Below, one piece after another: positions 1 to 8,104 of a stretch of 33,247 nt of DNA. Each line of letters starts with the position of its first letter. Position 1 is the stretch's first letter. Source of the stretch: JAXLRU01 sp046330935. GTDB taxonomy: Bacteria; Actinomycetota; Actinomycetes; Actinomycetales; Kineosporiaceae. The stretch spans positions 1-33,247 of the forward strand of contig JAXLRU010000017.1 in the NCBI GenBank assembly GCA_046330935.1, given 5' to 3'. A program made the translations under genes and the position numbers. Under the pieces are notes generated by a model, which searched no databases, was not told the DNA's origin, and worked only from the letters and a program-made list of their open reading frames with translations.

Positions 1-178
1 AGGGGTGTTCGCGGCTCGCCTCGTTCGCGGCGCGGATCGCGTCCTCGGCGTGCCCGTCCTCGGTCGTGATGACGAGCGTCATCACCCGCCCCAGGGCCAC
101 CGCCCCACCGGTCTCGCGCAGTTCGATGAGCTTGCGGTTGACCGCCGCCGTCGTCGTCTCCGGCAGGTCGATGATCAC
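1..178 (-). CDS. opcA: OpcA, glucose-6-phosphate dehydrogenase assembly protein (N-terminal part, cut by window edge)
   Basis: OpcA is the partner protein that actinobacterial and cyanobacterial glucose-6-phosphate dehydrogenase needs for activity or assembly. Only the first 59 codons are present. The protein begins (M)IIDLPETTTAAVNRKL and continues with LRETGGAVALGRVMTLVI, the usual N-terminus of actinobacterial OpcA. The start is taken as GTG at 178-176, which overlaps the zwf stop in a GTGA arrangement, the same coupling used by the next genes upstream. Its place directly after zwf is the standard order, which strongly supports the call; 6-phosphogluconolactonase would be expected next, outside the window. 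Confidence 0.93.
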   Translation of the reverse strand, partial: MIIDLPETTTAAVNRKLIELRETGGAVALGRVMTLVITTEDGHAEDAIRAANEASREHP

Positions 179-1716
179 GGTCGCCTCCACGCGCGCCCGT
201 CGCGCGCCATCATCTCGTCGGCGGAGGCCGGGCCCCACGTGCCGGACTCGTACGGCTCGGGCCTGCCCTTGGCGGCCCAGAACTGCGTGATCGGGTCGAG
301 GATCCGCCAGGACGACTCGACCTCCTCGTGCCGGGGGAACAGCGGCGGATCGCCGAGCAGGACGTCGAGGATCAGCCGCTCGTAGGCCTCGGGGCTGGAC
401 TCGGTGAACGAGTGCCCGTACCCGAAGTCCATCGTGACGTCGCGGACCTCCATCGCGGTGCCCGGCACCTTGGAGCCGAACCGGATCGTCACGCCCTCGT
501 CGGGCTGGACGCGGATGACCAGCGCGTTCTGGCCGAGCTCCTCGGTCGCCGTCCGCTCGAACGGCAGGTGCGGGGCGCGCTTGAAGACGACGGCGATCTC
601 GGAGACGCGGCGGCCGAGACGCTTGCCGGTGCGCAGGTAGAACGGCACCCCGGCCCAGCGGCGGGTGTCGATGTCGAGCCGGATGGCGGCGTAGGTCTCG
701 GTACCGGAGTCGGCGGGGATGCCCTCCTCCTCCAGGTAGCCCTTGACCAGCTCGCCGCCCTGGTAGCCCTTGGCGTACTGGCCCCGCGCGGTGTGCTTGG
801 CGAGGTCGGCCGGCAGCCGCACCGCCGAGAGCACCTTCTCCTTCTCGGCGCGCAGGTCCTGGGCGTCGAAGGAGACGGGCTCCTCCATCGCCGTCAGCGC
901 CAGCAGCTGGAGCAGGTGGTTCTGGATGACGTCGCGGGCGGCGCCGATGCCGTCGTAGTAGCCGGCGCGCCCGCCGATGCCGATGTCCTCGGCCATCGTG
1001 ATCTGCACGTGGTCGACGTAGTTGGCGTTCCAGATCGGCTCGTACATCTGGTTCGCGAACCGCAGCGCGAGCAGGTTCTGGACCGTCTCCTTGCCCAGGT
1101 AGTGGTCGATCCGGAAGACCGAGTCGGCGGGGAACACCGACTCCACCACGTCGTTCAGCTCGCGCGCCGAGCGCAGGTCGTGCCCGAACGGCTTCTCGAT
1201 GACGACGCGTCGCCACGCCTCGCCGTCGGGGCTGGACAGCCCCGACCGGGCGAGCTGCTTGGTCACGACGGGGAAGAACTTCGGCGGGATGGAGAGGTAG
1301 AAGGCGTGGTTGCCGCCCGTGCCCCGCTCCTCGTCGAGCTGGTGCACGGTGCGGGCCAGCTCGTCGAAGGCGTCGTCGTCGCCGAAATCGCCCGGGACGA
1401 AGCGAATGCCGTCGGCGAGCTGCCGCCACACCGACTCGACGAAGGGGGTGCGGGCGTGCTGCCGGACGGCCTCGTAGACGACGTTGCCGAAGTCCTGCGT
1501 CGCCCAGTCGCGGCGCGCGAAGCCGGTCAGCGCGAAGCCGGGCGGGAGCAGGCCCCGGTGCGCCAGGTCGTAGACCGCGGGCATGAGCTTCTTGCGGGCG
1601 AGGTCGCCCGTCACACCGAAGATCACCAGGCCGCACGAACCGGCGATGCGCGGCAGGCGCTTGTCACGCTCGTCGCGCAGGGGGTTGGCCCCCCGACGCA
1701 CCGGGGCGGGGCTCAC
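175..1716 (-). CDS. zwf: glucose-6-phosphate 1-dehydrogenase
   Basis: Oxidises glucose 6-phosphate to 6-phosphogluconolactone with NADP, the entry step of the oxidative pentose phosphate pathway and a main NADPH source; cytosolic. At 513 aa it has normal family length. The nucleotide-binding motif GVTGDLARKK lies at residues 34-43, EKPFG at 174-178 and the active-site signature RIDHYLGKE at 202-210. The open frame runs far upstream of this point, but that extension is a shadow of pgi; the GTG at 1716-1714 overlaps the pgi stop (GTGA) and gives the expected N-terminus. It is co-transcribed with tkt, tal and pgi upstream and opcA downstream, and probably translationally coupled to both neighbours. 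Confidence 0.96.
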   Translation of the reverse strand: MSPAPVRRGANPLRDERDKRLPRIAGSCGLVIFGVTGDLARKKLMPAVYDLAHRGLLPPGFALTGFARRDWATQDFGNVVYEAVRQHARTPFVESVWRQLADGIRFVPGDFGDDDAFDELARTVHQLDEERGTGGNHAFYLSIPPKFFPVVTKQLARSGLSSPDGEAWRRVVIEKPFGHDLRSARELNDVVESVFPADSVFRIDHYLGKETVQNLLALRFANQMYEPIWNANYVDHVQITMAEDIGIGGRAGYYDGIGAARDVIQNHLLQLLALTAMEEPVSFDAQDLRAEKEKVLSAVRLPADLAKHTARGQYAKGYQGGELVKGYLEEEGIPADSGTETYAAIRLDIDTRRWAGVPFYLRTGKRLGRRVSEIAVVFKRAPHLPFERTATEELGQNALVIRVQPDEGVTIRFGSKVPGTAMEVRDVTMDFGYGHSFTESSPEAYERLILDVLLGDPPLFPRHEEVESSWRILDPITQFWAAKGRPEPYESGTWGPASADEMMARDGRAWRRP

Positions 1717-3380
1717 GCCTGGGCCTCGGGGGAGCCCAGCAGGCTCAGCACCTGTGCGAGCCCGGAGGCGCGGTCGGTCAGGTGCAGCCGCAGCACCGGC
1801 GCGCCCTTGGCGGCCAGGACCTCGGCGTCGCCCGCGGCCTGGGCGGAGATCAGCTGCCCGAAGGTGAAGGGGCGGCCGGGGATCTCCAGGTCCTCGCCGG
1901 CGGCTGCGGTGATCTGCAGGTAGGCGCCGGTCAGCGGGCCGCCCTTGTGGTACTGCCCGGTGGAGTGCAGGAACCGGGGGCCCCAGCCGAAGGTCACCGG
2001 GCGTCCGGTGCGAGCCGCGAGCGGAGCGCGCACGGAGGCCAGGACGGCGTCGGCCTCGCGGTCGATGTAAGCCATGACCGCCAGGTAGCCCTTCTCGCCG
2101 AGGGTGCCCAGGAGCGCGTCGACGGCACCGGACAGGTCGGCGACGCCGTCCAGCAGACCGGGCGTCGCCCGCACCTCCACAGCCCCGTCGACGAGGTCGG
2201 CGGGCGCGGGCTCCGGCGTGGCGTCGAGCATGCCGCGGGCGGCCTTCTTGGCGCTCTCGACGTCGGGCTGGTCGAACGGGCTGATGTCGAGCAGCCGCCC
2301 GGCGACGGCCGTGGCGTACTCCCACAGCAGCAGCTGGGCGCCCAGCGGACCGGCGACCTGCACCTCGTCGGCGGCGGTGTCGACCTCGGACACCTCGGCG
2401 ACCAGGCGGACGGCGAGCACGTCGGCCGCCAGCGCGGCCAGCTCGGGGGATTGCGGCCCCTCGACGACCACGGGCAGCAGGCCGGTGCCCGACTTGCCGG
2501 TGGACTCGGCGATGAGCTGCTCCGCCCAGTCGGGCAGACCCACGATGCCCGACCCCTCGTCGGCGAAGACGAGCTTGTCGCGCAGCGGCTGCGTGCCGGC
2601 GATCGCCGAGCCCAGGACGAGCGCCGGGTTGCCCTCGCCGTCGTCCGCGAGCAGGTCGGCCACGGCCTCGGCGTCGTCGAGCAGGGCGACGACGTCGGCA
2701 CCGGCCAGGGCTGAGGGGACGATGCCGAACGCCGTCAGGGCCGAGAAGCGGCCGCCGACGTTCGGGTCGGCCAGGAACACGGCGCGGTAGCCGGCCTCGA
2801 GGGAGGCCTGCTCCAGCGGCGAGCCGGGGTCGGTGACGACGACGATGCGGGACGCCGCGTCGATCCCGGCGGCGGTGAACGCCGCCTCGAACGCCCGGCG
2901 CTGGCTGTCGGTCTCGACCGTGGAGCCCGACTTGGAGGCGACGACCACGACGGTGCGCGCGAGGTCGCCGTCCAGGGCGGTGCGGACCTGCGAGGGGTCG
3001 GTGCCGTCGAGCACGACGAGGGGGACGCCCGCGGTGCGGGTGATCACCTCGGGGGCCAGGGACGACCCGCCCATGCCGCACAGGACGACGCGGTCGACGC
3101 CCTCGGCGGCGAGCTCCTCGCGCAGGGCGAGCACCTTCTCCACGACGGGGCGCGTGGCGCCGAACACGTCGGTCCAGCCCAGGCGGATCGCGGACTCGGC
3201 CTCGGCCTCGGGGCCCCACAGCGTCGCGTCCTTCGCCGCGATACGAGAGGCCACCCGGTCGAGGACGAGGGCGGGCACGTGCGCCGAGACGGCGTCGGCC
3301 GCCGCTCCGGAGGCCTTCACCTCCAGCGCCCCTGCCGCCTGCTCGTCCCCGGCCCACGCCTGAAGGTCCGGTGAAGTCAC
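1713..3380 (-). CDS. pgi: glucose-6-phosphate isomerase
   Basis: Interconverts glucose 6-phosphate and fructose 6-phosphate, linking glycolysis to the pentose phosphate pathway. The 555-aa product carries sugar-phosphate-binding motifs GMGGSS (residues 102-107) and SKSGSTVET (149-157), and the late motif FLHSTGQYHKGGP with the catalytic His/Lys region. It is the PGI type found next to tal in Actinobacteria, resembling the PGI half of the fused transaldolase-PGI proteins of some other bacteria. The start is GTG at 3380-3378, overlapping the tal stop by 4 bp; the stop overlaps the zwf start. Insertion of pgi between tal and zwf differs from the mycobacterial operon, which lacks it, but is common in Micrococcales. 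Confidence 0.93.
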   Translation of the reverse strand: MTSPDLQAWAGDEQAAGALEVKASGAAADAVSAHVPALVLDRVASRIAAKDATLWGPEAEAESAIRLGWTDVFGATRPVVEKVLALREELAAEGVDRVVLCGMGGSSLAPEVITRTAGVPLVVLDGTDPSQVRTALDGDLARTVVVVASKSGSTVETDSQRRAFEAAFTAAGIDAASRIVVVTDPGSPLEQASLEAGYRAVFLADPNVGGRFSALTAFGIVPSALAGADVVALLDDAEAVADLLADDGEGNPALVLGSAIAGTQPLRDKLVFADEGSGIVGLPDWAEQLIAESTGKSGTGLLPVVVEGPQSPELAALAADVLAVRLVAEVSEVDTAADEVQVAGPLGAQLLLWEYATAVAGRLLDISPFDQPDVESAKKAARGMLDATPEPAPADLVDGAVEVRATPGLLDGVADLSGAVDALLGTLGEKGYLAVMAYIDREADAVLASVRAPLAARTGRPVTFGWGPRFLHSTGQYHKGGPLTGAYLQITAAAGEDLEIPGRPFTFGQLISAQAAGDAEVLAAKGAPVLRLHLTDRASGLAQVLSLLGSPEAQA

Positions 3381-4513
3381 TGTCCTGCCTCCTCGTCACC
3401 GTCCGCGCCCGCGGACCGGGCCAGCTCGTCGGAGATCGTCCCCAGGAGCTCGGCCCAACTCTTCTCGAACTTCGTCACGCCCTCGCGCTCGAGCTTGTCG
3501 GTGACGTCGGCATAGCCGATCCCGAGGCGCTCGAGGGCGTCGAGCACCGCGGCGGCCTCGTCCTTGCGGCCGCGCACGGTGTCGCCGGACACGACCCCGT
3601 GATCGGCGACAGCGGACAGCGTCCCACTCGGCATCGTGTTGACGGTCCCCGGGGCGACCAGTTCGGTGACGTACATCGTGTCGGGGTAGCGGGGGTCCTT
3701 GACGCCGGTGCTCGCCCACAGCGGCCGCTGGGGCCGGGCACCCTCGGCGGCGAGCTCCTGCCAGCGCGCCGACGCGCTGACCTCCTCGAACGCCGCATAG
3801 GCGAGCCGCGCGTTGGCCAGGGCCGCCTTGCCGCGCAGGTCGGCCGCCTCCGGCGTGCCCAGGGCGTCCAGGCGCGGGTCGATCTCGGCGTCCACGCGGG
3901 AGACGAAGAAGGAGGCGACGGATGCGATACCGGTGAGGTCGTGCCCGGCCGCCTTCGCGCGCTCCAGACCCTCCAGGTAGGCGTTCATGACCGCGCGGTA
4001 GCGGTCGAGGCTGAAGATCAGGGTCACGTTGACGCTGATCCCCTCACCGATGACCGTGGTGATGGCGGGCAGGCCCGCCACGGTCGCGGGGATCTTGATC
4101 ATCAGGTTGGGGCGGTCGACGGTCGACCACAGGGAGCGTGCCGCCGCGACCGTGGCCTCGGTGTCGTGGGCCAGGCGCGGGTCGACCTCCAGGGACACCC
4201 GCCCGTCGAGGTGGCCCGAGCTCTCGTACACCTCTGCGAACGCGTCGCACGCGCGCCGCACGTCCTCGGTGGTGATCTCGAAGACCGCGCGCTCGACGTC
4301 CGCGCCGTCGCGGGCCAGCCCGGCGACCTGGTCGGCGTAGCGGTCCCCCTTGGCCAGGGCGGAGGCGAAGATCGTCGGGTTGCTCGTGACGCCGCGCACC
4401 CCCGTCCCGGTGATGAGGCGGGCGAGGTCGCCGCTCTCGACGAGCTCGCGGGACAGGTCGTCGAGCCAGACCGACACGCCTGCGTCGGCCAGCTGCTTCA
4501 GTGCTTCGTTCAT
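3377..4513 (-). CDS. tal: transaldolase
   Basis: Transfers dihydroxyacetone units between sugar phosphates in the non-oxidative pentose phosphate pathway. It is 378 aa, the long transaldolase type of Actinobacteria. GVTSNPTIF lies at residues 41-49 and the Schiff-base lysine is K140 in NLMIKIPAT. The open frame has an upstream ATG at 4570, but the ATG at 4513-4511 is chosen because it gives the family N-terminus (MNEALKQLADAGVSVWLDDL) and has an AGGAAGG ribosome-binding site about 7 bases upstream. Its stop overlaps the pgi GTG. The 121-bp gap to tkt, the only real gap in this operon, contains a strong hairpin. Confidence 0.95.
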   Translation of the reverse strand: MNEALKQLADAGVSVWLDDLSRELVESGDLARLITGTGVRGVTSNPTIFASALAKGDRYADQVAGLARDGADVERAVFEITTEDVRRACDAFAEVYESSGHLDGRVSLEVDPRLAHDTEATVAAARSLWSTVDRPNLMIKIPATVAGLPAITTVIGEGISVNVTLIFSLDRYRAVMNAYLEGLERAKAAGHDLTGIASVASFFVSRVDAEIDPRLDALGTPEAADLRGKAALANARLAYAAFEEVSASARWQELAAEGARPQRPLWASTGVKDPRYPDTMYVTELVAPGTVNTMPSGTLSAVADHGVVSGDTVRGRKDEAAAVLDALERLGIGYADVTDKLEREGVTKFEKSWAELLGTISDELARSAGADGDEEAGQ

Positions 4514-4595
4514 GGTGCGGCCTTCCTGATGCTCGTCGAGGAGGTGCTCATGGACGTTCCGGCACTGCATCGCCCCGGCCGGGGCACCACAGCGC

Positions 4596-4629
4596 GCGGG
4601 CGGGCCGCGGGGGGCCGCGGCCCGCCCGC
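4596..4629 (-). terminator. 15-bp hairpin between tkt and tal; attenuator or processing site
   Basis: A perfect 15-bp inverted repeat (4596-4610 with 4615-4629) with a GGGG/CCCC tetraloop begins 5 bases downstream of the tkt stop. No T-tract follows on the minus strand, so it may be a partial terminator, a 3'-end stabiliser or a processing site that lowers expression of tal-pgi-zwf-opcA relative to tkt. The structure is directly visible; its role is inference. Confidence 0.55.
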
Positions 4630-4634
4630 CACGC

Positions 4635-6752
4635 TCAGCCGCGCGCGGCGGCCAGGCTCTCCTGCGCGGCCGCCATCACGGCCTCGGCCGTGATGCCGAA
4701 CTCGCGGTACAGGGTCTGGTAGTCCCCGGACGCGCCGAAGTGGTCGATGCCGACGATCCGCCCGGCGTCGCCGACGATGTCGCGCCAGCCGAAGGAGACG
4801 GCGGCCTCGACACTCACGCGGGCGCGCACGGACGAGGGGAGCACACTCTCCCGGTACCCCGCGTCCTGCGCCTCGAACCACTCGCGGCACGGCATCGACA
4901 CGACGCGGGTGGGCACGCCCGCGGCCTGCAGCTGCTCGCGCGCCGCCAGCGCCAGGTGCACCTCGGACCCGGTGCCGACGAGGAGGACCTCGGGCGCGCC
5001 GCCCTCGGCCTCCGCCAGCACGTAGGCGCCCTTGGCGACGCCCTCGGCCGGGGCGAACGGCGAGCCCTCGGACCGGTCGAGGGTCGGCAGGTTCTGCCGG
5101 GTCAGGCACAGCCCGGCCGGGCGGTCGGTGTTCTCCAGGATGGTGCGCCAGGCCCACGCCGTCTCGTTCGCGTCGGCCGGGCGGACGACGTCGAGGCCGG
5201 GGATCGTGCGCAGCGCCGCGAGGTGCTCGACGGGCTGGTGCGTGGGGCCGTCCTCGCCCAGACCGATCGAGTCGTGCGTCCAGACGTAGGTGACGGGCAG
5301 CTTCATCAGCGCCGCCAGCCGCACCGACGGCCGCATGTAGTCGCTGAACACGAGGAAGGTGCCGCCGTAGGGGCGGGTCCCGCCGTGCAGGGCGATGCCG
5401 TTGAGGATGGCGCCCATCGCGTGCTCGCGGATGCCGAAGTGGAGGGTGCGCCCGTAGGGGCCGCCGTCCCAGGTGCGGGTCGTGCGCCCCTGCGCGACGA
5501 ACGAGGGCTCGCCCTCCATCGTCGTGTTGTTGCTCTCGGCGAGGTCGGCAGAGCCGCCCCACAGCTCGGGCAGTGCGTCCTTCACCGCGGTCAGGACGCT
5601 GCCGGAGGCCTTGCGGGTGGCGACCTCCTTGCCCGCCGGGAACTCCGGCAGGGCGCTCGTCCAGCCCTCGGGCAGCTCACGCCGGGACAGGCGCTCGAAC
5701 AGGGCCAGGCGCTGCGGGTTCGCCGTCGCCCAGTCGTCCCAGGCCTTCTGCCACGCGGCGAACTCGTCGGCCTGGCGTTCGCCCACCGACCGCGTCCAGG
5801 CGAGGACCTCCTCCTCGGCGGGGAAGTCGACGTCGGGGTCGAACCCCATGATCTCCTTCGTCGCGCGGATCTCGTCGGCGCCCAGCGCCGACCCGTGCGA
5901 CTTGCCCGTGTTCTGCGCGCCCGGCGAGGGCCACGCGATGATCGTCCGCAGGACGATGATCGACGGCTTGGTGGTCTCGGCCTTCGCCGCCTCGATCGCC
6001 GCGTACAGCGCCTCGACGTCCTCGGAGTAGGAGCGGTCCTTGGCCGAGTCCCCACCCTTGCCGTGCGTCCAGTCGATCTCCTGGACGTGCCAGCCGTAGG
6101 CCTCGTAGCGGGCGGCCGTGTCCTCGCTCATCGCGATGTCGGTGTCGTCCTCGATCGAGATGTGGTTGCGGTCGTAGATCACGACGAGGTTGCCGAGCTG
6201 CTGGTGGCCGGCGAGGGAGGACGCCTCGCTGGTCACGCCCTCCTGGATGTCGCCGTCGGAGGCCAGCACGTACACGTGGTGGTCGAACGGGCTGGCGCCG
6301 GCCGGGGCCTCGGGGTCGAACAGGCCGCGCTCGCGGCGGGCCGCCATGGCGAAGCCCACGGCGCTGGCGAGGCCGGACCCGAGGGGGCCCGTCGTGATCT
6401 CGACGCCGGCGGTGTGGTTGACCTCGGGGTGGCCCGGGGTGAGGGACCCGAAGCGGCGCAGTGACCTGATGTCCTCCAGCTCCAGGCCGTAGCCGGCGAG
6501 GAACAGCTGGAGGTACTGGGTGAGGCTGCTGTGCCCGCACGAGAGGACGAAGCGGTCACGCCCGGCCCAGTGCGGCCGCGCCGGGTCGTGGCGCATCACC
6601 TTCTGGTAGAGCAGGTAGGCGACGGGGGCGAGGCTCATCGCCGTGCCCGGGTGGCCGTTGCCGACGCTCTGGACGGCGTCCATCGCCAGCGCGCGCACCG
6701 TGTCGACGGCGCGCTTGTCCAGGTCGGTCCACGTCAGGGTCGTCTCGGTCAC
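4635..6752 (-). CDS. tkt: transketolase
   Basis: Thiamine-diphosphate enzyme that moves two-carbon units between ketose and aldose phosphates; cytosolic. The 705-aa product has the N-terminal GNGHPGTAMS motif at 31-40, the ThDP/metal-binding stretch from SDGDIQEG (166-172) to YDRNH near 193-197, and the pyrimidine-domain motif GLGEDGPTHQP. The start is placed at GTG 6752-6750, giving MTETTLTWTDLDKRAVDTVR, because a GAGGAGAGG ribosome-binding site lies just upstream. A GTG 24 bases further upstream is possible but would put that site inside the gene. First gene of the tkt-tal-pgi-zwf-opcA operon, divergent from ctaB as in mycobacteria. Confidence 0.95.
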   Translation of the reverse strand: MTETTLTWTDLDKRAVDTVRALAMDAVQSVGNGHPGTAMSLAPVAYLLYQKVMRHDPARPHWAGRDRFVLSCGHSSLTQYLQLFLAGYGLELEDIRSLRRFGSLTPGHPEVNHTAGVEITTGPLGSGLASAVGFAMAARRERGLFDPEAPAGASPFDHHVYVLASDGDIQEGVTSEASSLAGHQQLGNLVVIYDRNHISIEDDTDIAMSEDTAARYEAYGWHVQEIDWTHGKGGDSAKDRSYSEDVEALYAAIEAAKAETTKPSIIVLRTIIAWPSPGAQNTGKSHGSALGADEIRATKEIMGFDPDVDFPAEEEVLAWTRSVGERQADEFAAWQKAWDDWATANPQRLALFERLSRRELPEGWTSALPEFPAGKEVATRKASGSVLTAVKDALPELWGGSADLAESNNTTMEGEPSFVAQGRTTRTWDGGPYGRTLHFGIREHAMGAILNGIALHGGTRPYGGTFLVFSDYMRPSVRLAALMKLPVTYVWTHDSIGLGEDGPTHQPVEHLAALRTIPGLDVVRPADANETAWAWRTILENTDRPAGLCLTRQNLPTLDRSEGSPFAPAEGVAKGAYVLAEAEGGAPEVLLVGTGSEVHLALAAREQLQAAGVPTRVVSMPCREWFEAQDAGYRESVLPSSVRARVSVEAAVSFGWRDIVGDAGRIVGIDHFGASGDYQTLYREFGITAEAVMAAAQESLAAARG

Positions 6753-6869
6753 GGGGTCTGGGTCCTCTCCTCGCACTGCAGGCTCTGGGGGCGGGGCAGC
6801 CGGCTCGGCCGCCGTGGTCCGCCGATGGTGGAACGCGCGCGAGCGCGTCCGGCGGAGCTTCCTCTCGTG

Positions 6870-6875
6870 AGCCTA
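6870..6875 (-). promoter_or_regulatory. candidate -10 of the tkt operon
   Basis: The minus strand reads TAGGCT here, about 118 bases upstream of the tkt start. No convincing -35 is visible, so support is limited to the -10 match and its position. The 329-bp divergent region 6753-7081 holds nothing else I recognise apart from the ctaB promoter. Confidence 0.3.
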
Positions 6876-7042
6876 ATGCCGCCCTCCGGCGCGGGCCGCG
6901 CGAGGCGGGCGGCGTGGTGACGCACGTCTCCGAGAGTTTCTCCGCAGGTCACGGGGACGATCGGTTGCGTTCGATCATGTTGCCACGCGCTCCGAGGTAC
7001 CGGTCGCGTGGCGCCGCAGGGCCCGGTCGCTAAGGCGTGGCT

Positions 7043-7048
7043 TACAGT
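7043..7048 (+). promoter_or_regulatory. candidate -10 of ctaB
   Basis: TACAGT followed by GGGC. Transcription would start near 7055-7056 and leave a leader of about 26 bases that includes the GAGGA ribosome-binding site before the ctaB GTG. The same ten bases TACAGTGGGC occur at the ctaA promoter on the other strand. No clear -35 element is visible. Confidence 0.45.
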
Positions 7049-7081
7049 GGGCACGGCCCCTTCGTGCGATCTGAGGACGTC

Positions 7082-8032
7082 GTGACGACACTCGACCCAT
7101 TGCCGCCCGCCGCGTCGCCGGTGGGCGGTCCCGTTGTCCCCGCCCCTGCAGGGCGTGCGGGCCTGGCCCGGGTGAAGGCCTACGTCGCCCTCACCAAGCC
7201 GCGGATCATCGAGCTGCTCCTCACCACGACGGTCCCCACGATGATCCTCGCCGAGCGCGGATGGCCCTCCACGTGGCTGGTGGTGGCCACGCTGGTCGGC
7301 GGCACCCTGGCCGCGGGGAGCGCGAACACCCTGAACTGCTACCTCGATCGCGACATCGACCGCCTGATGCAGCGCACCGTGCACCGGCCGCTGGTGACGG
7401 GCGCGGTGTCGCCTCGCGGGGCGCTGACGTTCGGGATCGCGCTCGGCGCCGGCTCCGTCGCGTTCCTCGCCCTGGCCGTGAACGTGGTCTCGGCGGCGCT
7501 CGCCCTCGCGGCGATCCTCTTCTACGTCTTCGTCTACACCCTGTGGCTCAAGCGCCGCACCCCTCAGAACATCGTCTGGGGCGGCGCCGCCGGGTGCATG
7601 CCGGTGCTGATCGGCTGGGCCGCCGTCACCGGCAGTCTCGGCTGGGCCCCTTGGGTGCTGTTCGGAGTCATCTTCCTGTGGACCCCTCCGCACTACTGGC
7701 CGCTGTCGCTGCGCTTCCGCGACGACTACGCCGCTGCCGGCGTGCCCATGCTTCCCGTGGTCGCCGACGAGGAGTCCGTGAGCCGGCGCATCGTCGGGTA
7801 CTCCTGGCCCATGGTCGGCTGCTCGCTGCTGCTGGGTCCTCTCGGCGGGGCCGGGTGGTTCTACACCGCCGCCGCCGCCGTCCTCGGGGCCGCCTTCCTG
7901 TGGGAGGCGCATGCCCTCGCTCGGCGCACGCGCCGGCCTGGCCCGGTGCGCCCGATGCGGCTGTTCCACCTGTCCATCACGTACCTGTCGCTGGTGTTCC
8001 TCGCGGTCGCGCTGGACCCCTTCATCGGCTGA
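7082..8032 (+). CDS. ctaB: protoheme IX farnesyltransferase (heme O synthase)
   Basis: Membrane prenyltransferase of the UbiA family that attaches a farnesyl group to protoheme to give heme O, the precursor of heme A in cytochrome oxidase. The 316-aa protein starts its membrane core with ALTKPRIIELLL. The first Asp-rich motif is N85-CYLD-RDID93 and the second conserved loop LWTPPHYWPLSLRFRDDY lies at 199-216; about nine hydrophobic segments are spread over the rest. The start is GTG at 7082 with GAGGA four bases upstream; a GTG at 7037 is rejected because it overlaps the putative -10. It is divergent from tkt and convergent with ctaA, the enzyme of the next step. Confidence 0.95.
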   Translation: MTTLDPLPPAASPVGGPVVPAPAGRAGLARVKAYVALTKPRIIELLLTTTVPTMILAERGWPSTWLVVATLVGGTLAAGSANTLNCYLDRDIDRLMQRTVHRPLVTGAVSPRGALTFGIALGAGSVAFLALAVNVVSAALALAAILFYVFVYTLWLKRRTPQNIVWGGAAGCMPVLIGWAAVTGSLGWAPWVLFGVIFLWTPPHYWPLSLRFRDDYAAAGVPMLPVVADEESVSRRIVGYSWPMVGCSLLLGPLGGAGWFYTAAAAVLGAAFLWEAHALARRTRRPGPVRPMRLFHLSITYLSLVFLAVALDPFIG

Positions 8033-8033
8033 G

Positions 8034-8065
8034 GGAGCCGCGGCTCCATCACCTCACGGAGCCGC
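8034..8065 (+). terminator. hairpin(s) after ctaB
   Basis: A 14-bp perfect palindrome GGAGCCGCGGCTCC (8034-8047) follows the stop directly, and GCGGCTCC (8040-8047) can alternatively pair with GGAGCCGC (8058-8065) over a 10-base loop. There is no T-tract. It sits between the convergent ctaB and ctaA genes and could serve as a terminator for ctaB. Confidence 0.5.
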
Positions 8066-8078
8066 GCGGCCGGCCCCT

Positions 8079-8104
8079 GCCGGATTGGGCCGGATTGGGC
8101 CGGA
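8079..8104. repeat. short tandem repeat, 10-bp unit, 2.6 copies
   Basis: GCCGGATTGG occurs twice in tandem (8079-8088, 8089-8098) followed by a partial GCCGGA, ending directly before the ctaA stop codon. It is intergenic between convergent genes and probably a replication-slippage product of no function. Confidence 0.8.

Noticed and set aside
328..1923. Long open frame on the plus strand opposite zwf, and similar long frames opposite pgi, tkt, sufB and others
   Set aside because: In DNA this GC-rich stop codons are scarce, so antisense frames stay open. Their products are Arg/Ala/Gly-rich or mirror the codon bias of the true gene and have no domain.
6753..7081. Small RNA or leader gene in the tkt-ctaB divergent region
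   Set aside because: Only promoter-like elements and short GC-rich palindromes were seen; no terminator-bounded transcript unit is evident.
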